Shown here piece by piece: positions 14,595-21,136 of a stretch of DNA of 21,136 bases; positions within the stretch are counted from its first letter, which is position 1, and every line of letters starts with the position of its first letter. The translations under genes and the position numbers were made by a program. This DNA is from Prevotella sp. (GTDB lineage Bacteria; Bacteroidota; Bacteroidia; Bacteroidales; Bacteroidaceae). The notes beneath the pieces were generated by a model, which made no database searches, was not told the DNA's origin, and saw only the letters and a list, made by a program, of their open reading frames with translations. The stretch covers positions 1-21,136 of the forward strand of contig JAEEZP010000092.1 in assembly GCA_016291915.1 (NCBI GenBank), written 5' to 3'.

Positions 14595-16058
14595 TTAAAA
14601 GACTCCGTTCTTTTGTTGTCTTTTACGATATATATAAACAGAAATGATAATACTTATAATAGATAAGAGGATACATGGTATCCAATACAACAGCCCATGG
14701 CCGTATTGGGCAATAATAAAGATGATGATCCCCAAAGGTAATTGTATGGCCATGTATTGAAAGATTTCTTTAGATGGCTGATATTGATATTTTTTATGAG
14801 CAAAAGTGTATATTACAATGAAATCAACAACACTAGTTAACAAAAGACCATAACCGATACCAGTAAGACCATACAGGTTATATCCACAGACTACTGCCAA
14901 GACCTGCAAAAGTGCACAATAAGCCTCCAGTAACAGGAATGAAAGAGAATCTCCTTTCGCTAATGTAAGATAGGCAACGGGAAGTTTGAGTGCACGAATA
15001 TAGAGTGCAATAATAATAACTTGTGCCATTCCAATAACAGGAAGGAATAATGCACTGTATAATAGTGGAATCAGCAGAGGAAGACTTGTCATCAACAACG
15101 TTAACATGGGTGCAGCCATGAGAAAAGTAATCTCTACTTGTCTGTTAACCATTTTATTGCATCTCTCAGTATCTTTGTTTACAGCCGACAGACGGGGATA
15201 ATAATCGGTCTCTAATACAGAAAACAACATGCCGACATAGATTGTCGTTAACATAAAACCGGCATTATATAATCCTAATTCCCACAGAGAGGCAGTCTTA
15301 TTCAGGAAAGAGCGTATAACAAAATCAGCTCCATTAGTGAAAAAACCTGCTACAACAAAGGCCATGCCCAAACGTATCATGTCTTTTCCTTCTTTGAGGA
15401 TTCCGGTGCTTAATCGTAAATGTGGAGGAAATAAACGGAAGGTAATACGTATAGTCAATAGGAGTTGTATCAAGGCAATCAACAATAATGAAGGTACAAT
15501 ACCTGCTTCTCCAAAGAAATAATAAATAGGTACGGAGAACAGTAAGGCAAATACAACATTTATTATCGTTATAATCGCTAATTCTTTCAGTTTCCTGATG
15601 CTTTTCAGCACAGCTGTCTCTCCTGCTGTAATCGTCATGATGAAGATAATAGGTGATAACACCATAAAATGGAAGGTATGATTACCCCATGAGAAAGTTA
15701 TCTTATCAAGAATAGGACTTAAGACGAAAAAGAGAATAGTTCCTGCGATAGCTGCCAATAATGTCCATTGTCTGATCAAATTTATCTGATCATGCAGCCG
15801 GGATCGGTTGTTTGCATCATACGTCTCCGACAATGTCTTTACACTACTGGTAGGTAATCCCAGATTTGTACATGTTAACATGAAATTGATGGTGGAGTTG
15901 AAAAGAGAAATCAATCCGACACCTTGAGGACCCAATAATAAAGCAACCAACTTATTTCGGATAATGCCGATAAAAATGGTCAATCCTTGTAATCCACCGA
16001 ATATTCCGGTATATTTGAGGATTGTACGGTCGGTTGTTATCTGTCTGTTCTCTTCCAT
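14595..16058 (-). CDS. Wzx-like polysaccharide flippase (O-antigen translocase type)
   Basis: The 487-residue protein has about 12-14 hydrophobic helices spread over its whole length and the look of the MOP/MATE-superfamily flippases. Its early part (IRNKLVALLLGPQGVGLISLFNS, then TNLGLPTSSVKTLSE) is characteristic of the Wzx group that moves undecaprenyl-linked glycan units across the inner membrane. A charged cytoplasmic tail ends RKRQQKNGVF. It is divergent from three glycosyltransferase genes, 57 bp away, which supports a role in exporting the glycan those enzymes build. I cannot tell whether the product is O-antigen, capsule or a glycoprotein glycan. No polymerase (Wzy) gene or priming transferase is in the window. 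Confidence 0.85.
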   Translation of the reverse strand: MEENRQITTDRTILKYTGIFGGLQGLTIFIGIIRNKLVALLLGPQGVGLISLFNSTINFMLTCTNLGLPTSSVKTLSETYDANNRSRLHDQINLIRQWTLLAAIAGTILFFVLSPILDKITFSWGNHTFHFMVLSPIIFIMTITAGETAVLKSIRKLKELAIITIINVVFALLFSVPIYYFFGEAGIVPSLLLIALIQLLLTIRITFRLFPPHLRLSTGILKEGKDMIRLGMAFVVAGFFTNGADFVIRSFLNKTASLWELGLYNAGFMLTTIYVGMLFSVLETDYYPRLSAVNKDTERCNKMVNRQVEITFLMAAPMLTLLMTSLPLLIPLLYSALFLPVIGMAQVIIIALYIRALKLPVAYLTLAKGDSLSFLLLEAYCALLQVLAVVCGYNLYGLTGIGYGLLLTSVVDFIVIYTFAHKKYQYQPSKEIFQYMAIQLPLGIIIFIIAQYGHGLLYWIPCILLSIISIIISVYIYRKRQQKNGVF

Positions 16059-16060
16059 TA

Positions 16061-16092
16061 AAAATAAAACGATGATTAATTCGTTTTATTTT
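16061..16092. promoter_or_regulatory. Perfect 12-bp inverted repeat in the wzx/glycosyltransferase divergent spacer
   Basis: AAAATAAAACGA (16061-16072) and TCGTTTTATTTT (16081-16092) are perfect inverted arms around TGATTAAT. It begins 3 nt upstream of the wzx start codon and ends 11 nt before the -7-like box of the glycosyltransferase operon. It could be an operator for both directions, or a hairpin in the wzx leader that hides the start codon region. Confidence 0.55.
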
Positions 16093-16103
16093 AAAATAAT
16101 AAC

Positions 16104-16111
16104 TATATTTG
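16104..16111 (+). promoter_or_regulatory. -7-like box of the glycosyltransferase operon
   Basis: TATATTTG is a perfect -7 match but lies only 4 nt before the ATG, and no good TTG is found about 20 nt upstream (TTCG instead). If used, transcription would start at about the start codon and the mRNA would be leaderless. Confidence 0.4.
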
Positions 16112-16115
16112 TGGC

Positions 16116-17030
16116 ATGAAACTAAGTGTTGTCATACCGGTATATCTTGTTGAGAATACTTTAGAACGTTGTGTTCGGAGTGTTCTACAACAGGATTATG
16201 AAGATATGCAAATCATCTTGGTTGATGACGGTTCAACAGATCATTCTCCTGCAATTTGTGAATGGCTAGCCGCACAAGATAAGAGGATAAGTGTAATTCA
16301 CCAACAGAACAGAGGATTGGCAGCTGCCAGAAATACGGGTATACGATCTGCACAGGGATCTTATATCACATTCGTTGACTCAGATGACTATCTTGATAAT
16401 AACACTTATTTACCTTTGATGCATGAATTAGGTAACCACCCAGAATACGACATTTTGGAATATCCTGTACTCATAAAAGAAGGTGGTAAACACATGTCTC
16501 GTTTATCTTTCGATAATGTTTGTTACAATTCCTTCCTTGATTATTGGCTCATAGGAAAAGGATATCGGCATTGCTATGCTTGGAATAAGATTTACCGTCG
16601 TGATCTGTTCGACCAGTGTCTTTTTAAAGAACAATGTGCTTTTGAAGATGTTTGGACTTTACCACAACTATTGAATAATTCTTCTCTGATTGCTACAACG
16701 GCTGTCGGATGTTATCATTATTGCGAGAACCTTTCCGGTATAACAGCCAATGCCAATATTCAGGATATGCAATCTTTATTGAATGCACATGTTCAAATAC
16801 TACCGAATGTATGGAATTTTACGGATGCCAGTCTCTTATATTATATAGAGGTTCTTAACATACAGATAACTGTCGCACAGATGGGCGGAGAGGTGCTGTT
16901 GCCCCCCTACCCTTACAAAATGAAAATGACAAGTGCTCTCAATATCGAACAAAGGATTAAAATATTATTACTTAAAATATTAGGAGTTAATTTATTATGC
17001 AGAATGTTCCAATGTCTGAAACGCCTTTAA
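16116..17030 (+). CDS. Family 2 glycosyltransferase (GT-A fold), first of three
   Basis: The 304-residue protein opens directly with the GT-A nucleotide-binding strand (MKLSVVIPVYLVENTLERCV). It carries VDDGSTD (36-42), the GLAAARNTGI segment (67-76), and the metal-binding DSD in FVDSDDYL (86-93). This is the standard family 2 catalytic domain, which transfers a sugar from a nucleotide donor to a growing glycan at the cytoplasmic side of the membrane. The later ACFEDVWTLPQLL-like region (residues 172-183, with Glu-Asp) matches the usual catalytic-base position. The sugar and acceptor cannot be read from the sequence. It is the first gene of a three-gene glycosyltransferase run and overlaps the next gene by 19 or 34 nt depending on its start. 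Confidence 0.9.
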   Translation: MKLSVVIPVYLVENTLERCVRSVLQQDYEDMQIILVDDGSTDHSPAICEWLAAQDKRISVIHQQNRGLAAARNTGIRSAQGSYITFVDSDDYLDNNTYLPLMHELGNHPEYDILEYPVLIKEGGKHMSRLSFDNVCYNSFLDYWLIGKGYRHCYAWNKIYRRDLFDQCLFKEQCAFEDVWTLPQLLNNSSLIATTAVGCYHYCENLSGITANANIQDMQSLLNAHVQILPNVWNFTDASLLYYIEVLNIQITVAQMGGEVLLPPYPYKMKMTSALNIEQRIKILLLKILGVNLLCRMFQCLKRL

Positions 17031-17977
17031 TCAGTTTCATCGTTACCTATTATAATATTCCAATCGATATGCTTAGAGAGTGTATCGAGAGTATTATTAA
17101 TCTGTCCTTGTCAGAAGAAGAAAAAGAGATCATTCTTATTGATGATGGTTCAGATGTTTTTCCACTTGATGAACTGATTGATTACCGTGATCAAATTATC
17201 TATCTGCGTCATAAGAACATGGGATTAAGTGATGCAAGGAATAAAGGGATTGACATTTGTAAAGGTAAATATATTCAGTTTGTAGATGCCGATGATTGTC
17301 TGATAAAATCTAATTACGAACAATGCATCGAAAAGGTAAAGACGAATAATCCCGATATCGTTCTTTTCCAACTCTCCAGAGAAGGTGTTGATGTGGATTC
17401 CCCTGAGTTCTTCAATGGGCCGGTTTCTGGCACAGAATATATGCGCCATAACAACCTGAATGCATCTGCCTGCGGATATATATTTAGAAAGAAACTTCTT
17501 ATGGGGCTACGCTTTACCTCCGGAATCTTACATGAAGATGAAGAGTTTACTCCTCAGTTGGTTTTGCGTGCAGAAACATTATTCAGTAGCGACAATTGTG
17601 CTTACTATTATAGAGAGAGGTCAGGTTCTATTTTAAACAACAAGGATCCAGAACATTTAAAGAAGAAAATTGATGATGTAGAATATGTTATCTTCGAACT
17701 GGATCATCTTGCAGCCACACTACCTTCAGCAGAAAGAGTTGCCTTACAACGAAGAGTTGCTCAGCTGTCAATGGATCATATATATAATATTATTATGACA
17801 ACTCATTCTGAAAAGGTACTTGACGAATATCTGGAGCGACTTCGTAAAAGAGGATTGTTTCCACTGCCAGAAAGGGAATATACAAAGAAATATAGTTATT
17901 TCCGTAAAATGATTAATACAAAACTCGGAAAGAAGATATTACTTCGAACACTCCCCTTAATGAAGAAAGAGAAATGA
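17012..17977 (+). CDS. Family 2 glycosyltransferase (GT-A fold), second of three
   Basis: This protein has the same fold as its upstream neighbour: LISFIVTYYN at the start, LIDDGSD, NMGLSDARNKGI, and the metal-binding DADD in QFVDADDCL. The HEDEEFTPQLVL segment is the probable catalytic-base region, as in the first enzyme (FEDVWTLPQLL). I chose ATG at 17012 (MSETPLISFIV, 321 residues), because the earlier ATG at 16997 adds five residues of unclear value and overlaps more of the previous gene. Both starts lie inside that gene, so translation is probably coupled. Its stop overlaps the next start in ATGA. It is similar in plan to the first transferase but clearly diverged, so the two probably add different linkages. 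Donor and acceptor are unknown. Confidence 0.88.
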   Translation: MSETPLISFIVTYYNIPIDMLRECIESIINLSLSEEEKEIILIDDGSDVFPLDELIDYRDQIIYLRHKNMGLSDARNKGIDICKGKYIQFVDADDCLIKSNYEQCIEKVKTNNPDIVLFQLSREGVDVDSPEFFNGPVSGTEYMRHNNLNASACGYIFRKKLLMGLRFTSGILHEDEEFTPQLVLRAETLFSSDNCAYYYRERSGSILNNKDPEHLKKKIDDVEYVIFELDHLAATLPSAERVALQRRVAQLSMDHIYNIIMTTHSEKVLDEYLERLRKRGLFPLPEREYTKKYSYFRKMINTKLGKKILLRTLPLMKKEK

Positions 17978-19059
17978 GAATTCTCCTAATAGGTGAATAT
18001 AGTAATGTACATGCCACTCTGGCTGAGGGTTTAAGACAACTCGGTCATGAGGTAACTGTACTCAGTAATGGTGATTTTTGGAAAGACTATCCTCGGGATA
18101 TTGCATTAGACAGGATACCAGGTAAATGGGGCGGTATAAAGTATTTAATCCGTTTGCTGGCTCTTCTTCCCAAACTTCGACATTATGATGTAGTGCAACT
18201 TATCAATCCTATGTTTCTTGAGATAAAAGCCAGTAGGATCTTTCCTATTTATAAATATCTTAGAAGTCATAATAAGAAAGTATTCCTTGGAGCTTTCGGT
18301 ATGGATTATTATTGGGTTAACACCTGTTGTAAAGACAAGCCTTTACAATACAGCGACTTTAATATAGGTGACGTTTTACGGGATGATAAAGACGCCATCA
18401 AAGAAAGGGAAGACTGGCTGGGTACTGACAAAGAACGACTAAACAAATACATAGCAAATAATTGTGATGGCATTATTGCTGGATTGTACGAATATTGGGT
18501 TTGTTATCATTCTTCATATCCCCAGAAAACCACCTATATCCCCTTCCCTATCTGTATGCCTGATAAAGTAGTACTTTCCCAACATGACAAACTGAAGTTG
18601 TTTATAGGTATGAACAAGAGTCGAAACAGTTATAAAGGAACGGATATTATGTTGCGTGCTGCAGAGAAAGTGCAGAGAAAGTACCCTGATAAATTGGAAA
18701 TTATAAAAGTAGAAAGCGTTCCTTTTAAAGTATATCAACAACTGATGAATGATTGTGATGCTATCTTAGATCAGCTATATTCATATACCCCAGCCATGAA
18801 TGCGTTACTGGCAATGAGCAAAGGAATTATTTGTATAGGTGGTGGTGAAGAAGAGTGTTATCAACTTCTTGACGAAAATACTTTGCGTCCTATTGTCAAT
18901 GTCTTACCTAATCAAAAAAGTGTTGAGGAAGCGATAGAACATTTGATATTACGTCCGGAGATCATTTCTCAACTTAAATCAGACAGCATTGCTTTTGTAA
19001 AGAAGCATCATGATTACCTGAAGGTAGCAAAACAATACCTCGAACTATATAAAAAATAA
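17974..19059 (+). CDS. GT-B-fold glycosyltransferase (family 1/4-like), third of three
   Basis: The 361-residue protein begins MRILLIGEYSNVHATLAEGL then RQLGHEVTVLSNG, the usual N-terminal Rossmann pattern of GT-B enzymes. The C-terminal half has LKLFIGMNKSRNSYKGTDIM and ALLAMSKGIICIGGGEEECYQLL, typical of the donor-binding half. There is no signal peptide or clear membrane span, so it should act at the inner face of the membrane. Its start overlaps the previous stop in ATGA (17974-17977), so it is co-translated with its neighbour. A retaining mechanism is likely if it belongs to family 4, but that assignment, the donor and the acceptor are inference. It ends just before the terminator shared with rpsP. 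Confidence 0.8.
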   Translation: MRILLIGEYSNVHATLAEGLRQLGHEVTVLSNGDFWKDYPRDIALDRIPGKWGGIKYLIRLLALLPKLRHYDVVQLINPMFLEIKASRIFPIYKYLRSHNKKVFLGAFGMDYYWVNTCCKDKPLQYSDFNIGDVLRDDKDAIKEREDWLGTDKERLNKYIANNCDGIIAGLYEYWVCYHSSYPQKTTYIPFPICMPDKVVLSQHDKLKLFIGMNKSRNSYKGTDIMLRAAEKVQRKYPDKLEIIKVESVPFKVYQQLMNDCDAILDQLYSYTPAMNALLAMSKGIICIGGGEEECYQLLDENTLRPIVNVLPNQKSVEEAIEHLILRPEIISQLKSDSIAFVKKHHDYLKVAKQYLELYKK

Positions 19060-19088
19060 ACTGGATGAATCTTTTCAGATCATCCAGT
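19050..19088. terminator. Shared terminator of the glycosyltransferase operon and rpsP
   Basis: ACTGGATGA (19060-19068) and TCATCCAGT (19080-19088) form a perfect 9-bp stem. On the minus strand the stem is followed by TTTATTTTTTAT, a good terminator for rpsP. On the plus strand the tail (CTCCGTTTCTTT) is weaker. It lies between the two convergent stops. Confidence 0.85.
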
Positions 19089-19111
19089 CTCCGTTTCTTT
19101 AATGCAATTAA

Positions 19112-19630
19112 TTAAGCTTCAGCAGGAGCCTCTTCAGTAGGAGCCTCTGTCTCTGCCTCTGCAGCAACAGCAGCAGCTTTCTTCTCAGCTACCTTCTTTG
19201 CAATAGCGGCATTTACTTGTTTCTCAGCTTCGAGTTTCTTGGCAGCAAGATCTTTCTTAGCTTTAGCCTCTTTCTCACGAATAACATCGAAACCCTTTAA
19301 CTTTGCCTCTTTCCATGCATCAAACTTCTTCTGTGCAGTTTCCTCATCGAATGCACCTTTCTTGATACCTCCACGGAGATGCTTCATCATGTAAACACCT
19401 TCTTTGCTTAAGATGTTACGAACAGTGTCTGTTGGTTGAGCTCCAACCTCTACCCAATACAGAGCACGATCAAAATTCAAATCTACTGTGGCGGGATTAG
19501 TATTTGGGTTGTAGGTACCAATCTTTTCAGTAAATTTACCATCACGTGGTGCACGAGCGTCTGCAATAACGATGCTATAGAAAGCATAACCTTTACGTCC
19601 GCGACGCTGTAATCTGATTTTTGTTGCCAT
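19112..19630 (-). CDS. rpsP: 30S ribosomal protein S16 with long C-terminal extension
   Basis: S16 stabilises the central part of 16S rRNA during 30S assembly. The first 80 or so residues are the family core (MATKIRLQRRGRKGYAFYSI, then IGTYNP, ALYWVEVGAQPTDTVRNIL). The protein is 172 residues, about twice the usual 80-90. The rest is a Lys/Ala/Glu-rich helix (about 100-155) ending in an acidic Ala/Glu/Pro tail. Bacteroidetes S16 proteins commonly carry such a tail; its role is unknown to me. ATG at 19630 lies about 55 nt after the predicted transcription start. The gene stands alone with its own promoter; rimM and trmD, neighbours of rpsP in many bacteria, are absent here. Confidence 0.97.
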   Translation of the reverse strand: MATKIRLQRRGRKGYAFYSIVIADARAPRDGKFTEKIGTYNPNTNPATVDLNFDRALYWVEVGAQPTDTVRNILSKEGVYMMKHLRGGIKKGAFDEETAQKKFDAWKEAKLKGFDVIREKEAKAKKDLAAKKLEAEKQVNAAIAKKVAEKKAAAVAAEAETEAPTEEAPAEA

Positions 19631-19690
19631 TTTTAATAATTATTTTTTATTAGGTTTGAATTTAATGCTACTATCTCGTAATAGCGGCTG

Positions 19691-19714
19691 CAAAGGTACA
19701 CATATTTACCCAAA
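19691..19714 (-). promoter_or_regulatory. rpsP promoter, nearly matching that of rpsA
   Basis: On the minus strand TACCTTTG (plus-strand 19691-19698) is the -7 box, with TTTG 12 nt upstream (plus-strand 19711-19714). CAGCCGCT follows the box. The same arrangement, TTTG-N12-TAnCTTTGCAGCCGCT, occurs at rpsA. No TTG lies at the usual distance of about 20 nt. Confidence 0.7.
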
Positions 19715-19777
19715 TAAATAGTATTTCAAGAGTTCCTTCATTTGATTTTAACTATTTTTATCAGAAAATTCACCTTT

Positions 19778-21028
19778 CTAATCCTTTTTCTTTATTATCA
19801 ACGGCTGTGATAATTCTTTCTTCCATTCTTTCAGGAAGTGATACCATTCTTTATCAGAATGATATCCAAATGATTCATTATCACTGGCGAATACAATATT
19901 ATAATGTAAGAATCGGTTCTGAGGTGCAACAACATAGGCATAATTATTCTTATTGGCAGGCTGCTCACTGATAATATATTCTTGCGGAATATAGATACCT
20001 AAACCGACAGTCTCACGTTTGTGTCCGGCAGAGTCTTTCTCTGATACAGGCCAGTCAATACCCCAACAGCCACGCAATCCTTTTTTATCTGAATACTCAG
20101 TCGAGTTCTTAACATTGATAAGACCAGTAGAGAATTGTTTATCTGACAGTTCTCCGCAGAATGAAATATCTACTGAACAATCACGATGTCCCGCATACAG
20201 GGTATAGAAAGCAGTCATCGTTATACGATCATCATCTTTCCCTTCGAATGCTTTGGGTGAGTTGACTGCCCATCCATTATCTGTTACCTCTACGATGGTA
20301 CGTAATGGTCCGGATGCTACGATACGTTGTGAGCGGTGGTCAACGTCTATCAACATTGTTGGACTGTCTCCATTCCATCCTCTGAATGAACCTAAGCCAA
20401 GTGTCTCACCTACCCATAACACGTCATCACCATAACCATTAGTTTTTTGAATATTATCTGGGTAAAACTGTGTCTCTTTCAATTCTAATCCTTTCCGATA
20501 CTTTCCATAGATATCTACTGTTTGACGATGGTCGAAATAAATGCGGTATGCTACCAGTTCACTCTCAAATGCTGCGCCATGATGATGTAACATGGAATAG
20601 ACATTAGTACCGTTTTCAACTGTCAGTTGAGAAATATAAAGGTCTTGTTTATTACTTTCTTTTATCTTTTTGTTACTCAACATCATATCTACGTATACTC
20701 TTGACGGGTATTTCTTTTGTCTACCTTTATCATTGAGCACGATATGGAATAACTGCTGCTCTTTCTTTTTAATATCTGTCAGAAAACAAAGTTCATCAAA
20801 AATACCGTCACCATTCAGATCATCTAACTGAGAGGGAATCTCCTGATTATTAAATGTCACCACAGCAGATCGAACACGGTCCGTTGTGTATTCCTTCAGT
20901 TTAAGAACCACCGGTGCATCTTTTTTATCATTCTTTGAAGGATTGGATACCGTAATAGTAAATGACTGTGCACGGAGAATCATAACACTGATTATCAACA
21001 AGCTTAAAAGTAAAAAGTTTCTTTTCAT
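19778..21028 (-). CDS. Secreted DUF4861-type protein
   Basis: The 416-residue protein has a clear signal peptide (MKRNFLLLSLLIISVMILRA, cleavage probably before Q21) and no membrane span after it, so it acts in the periplasm or at the surface. The mature protein is beta-rich, with an early DLNGDGIFDEL segment that looks like a calcium-binding-type turn, then YRIYFDHRQTVDIYGKYRKG, VLWVGETLGLGSFRGW and a HHHGAAFESELVAYR motif. From these I assign it to DUF4861, a family often found in Bacteroidetes polysaccharide utilisation loci; its activity is not settled to my knowledge. Here no SusC/SusD, glycoside hydrolase or lyase gene is next to it within the window, though the left side (beyond 21136) is unseen. 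No terminator is visible between it and the rpsP promoter. Confidence 0.8.
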   Translation of the reverse strand: MKRNFLLLSLLIISVMILRAQSFTITVSNPSKNDKKDAPVVLKLKEYTTDRVRSAVVTFNNQEIPSQLDDLNGDGIFDELCFLTDIKKKEQQLFHIVLNDKGRQKKYPSRVYVDMMLSNKKIKESNKQDLYISQLTVENGTNVYSMLHHHGAAFESELVAYRIYFDHRQTVDIYGKYRKGLELKETQFYPDNIQKTNGYGDDVLWVGETLGLGSFRGWNGDSPTMLIDVDHRSQRIVASGPLRTIVEVTDNGWAVNSPKAFEGKDDDRITMTAFYTLYAGHRDCSVDISFCGELSDKQFSTGLINVKNSTEYSDKKGLRGCWGIDWPVSEKDSAGHKRETVGLGIYIPQEYIISEQPANKNNYAYVVAPQNRFLHYNIVFASDNESFGYHSDKEWYHFLKEWKKELSQPLIIKKKD

Positions 21029-21063
21029 ATTTCAAAAACGTTGTTTATATCTTATTTATGCTA

Positions 21064-21071
21064 CAAATATA
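21064..21071 (-). promoter_or_regulatory. Possible -7 box of the DUF4861 gene
   Basis: TATATTTG on the minus strand (plus-strand CAAATATA) lies 35 nt before the start codon, a suitable distance, but no TTG is found at the -33 position. The surroundings are almost all A and T, so chance is a real possibility. Confidence 0.4.
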
Positions 21072-21136
21072 ATATAAAATAAAGATTTATTTAATTTTAT
21101 TATCTTAAAATTTGTATTATAAAATATTTTTTATTA

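Noticed and set aside
19730..19777. A terminator after the DUF4861 gene.
   Set aside because: Only a weak AGAAA/TTTCT pairing with no stable stem or T-run is visible on the minus strand.

Overview
The window looks like a chromosomal segment from a Bacteroidales bacterium, most likely Prevotella/Segatella or a close relative. The evidence is an AT-rich genome, -7/-33 promoters of the Bacteroidetes type (TTG, about 18-20 nt, then TAnnTTTG) in front of several genes, almost no Shine-Dalgarno sequences, the gene order atpD-atpC-x-atpB-E-F-H-A-G, a very short epsilon subunit, an a subunit with a signal peptide, and ribosomal protein S16 with a long charged tail. The genus is inferred from protein style; I could not run a search.

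Layout: 1-110 is the end of a 22-bp tandem repeat array. 370-2145 (+) is rpsA (ribosomal protein S1) with its promoter and a strong terminator. 2375-4921 (+) is clpC, the AAA+ unfoldase of the ClpCP protease. A terminator shared by convergent genes separates it from a small secreted Spy-like/DUF4890 protein (5048-5548, -). 5742-13031 (-) is a complete nine-gene F1Fo ATP synthase operon, read atpD, atpC, a small four-helix membrane protein, atpB, atpE, atpF, atpH, atpA, atpG, with a promoter ahead of atpD and a terminator after atpG. Just upstream on the same strand is an NhaD-type Na+/H+ antiporter (13161-14519), with its own promoter inside a perfect inverted repeat.

14595-19059 is a small surface-polysaccharide locus: a Wzx-like flippase (-) divergent from three overlapping glycosyltransferase genes (+; two GT-A family 2, one GT-B). 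The 57-bp divergent spacer holds a perfect 12-bp inverted repeat. 19112-19630 (-) is rpsP (S16), and 19778-21028 (-) is a secreted DUF4861 protein.

The window is mostly conserved housekeeping plus a short variable glycan locus. I saw no CRISPR array, insertion sequence, prophage, toxin-antitoxin, tRNA or rRNA, and no convincing new defence or mobile system. The points most worth a second look are regulatory: near-identical rpsA and rpsP promoters, palindromes at nhaD and in the wzx/glycosyltransferase spacer, a possibly leaderless glycosyltransferase mRNA, related small hairpins after rpsA and clpC, and the edge-truncated tandem repeat.
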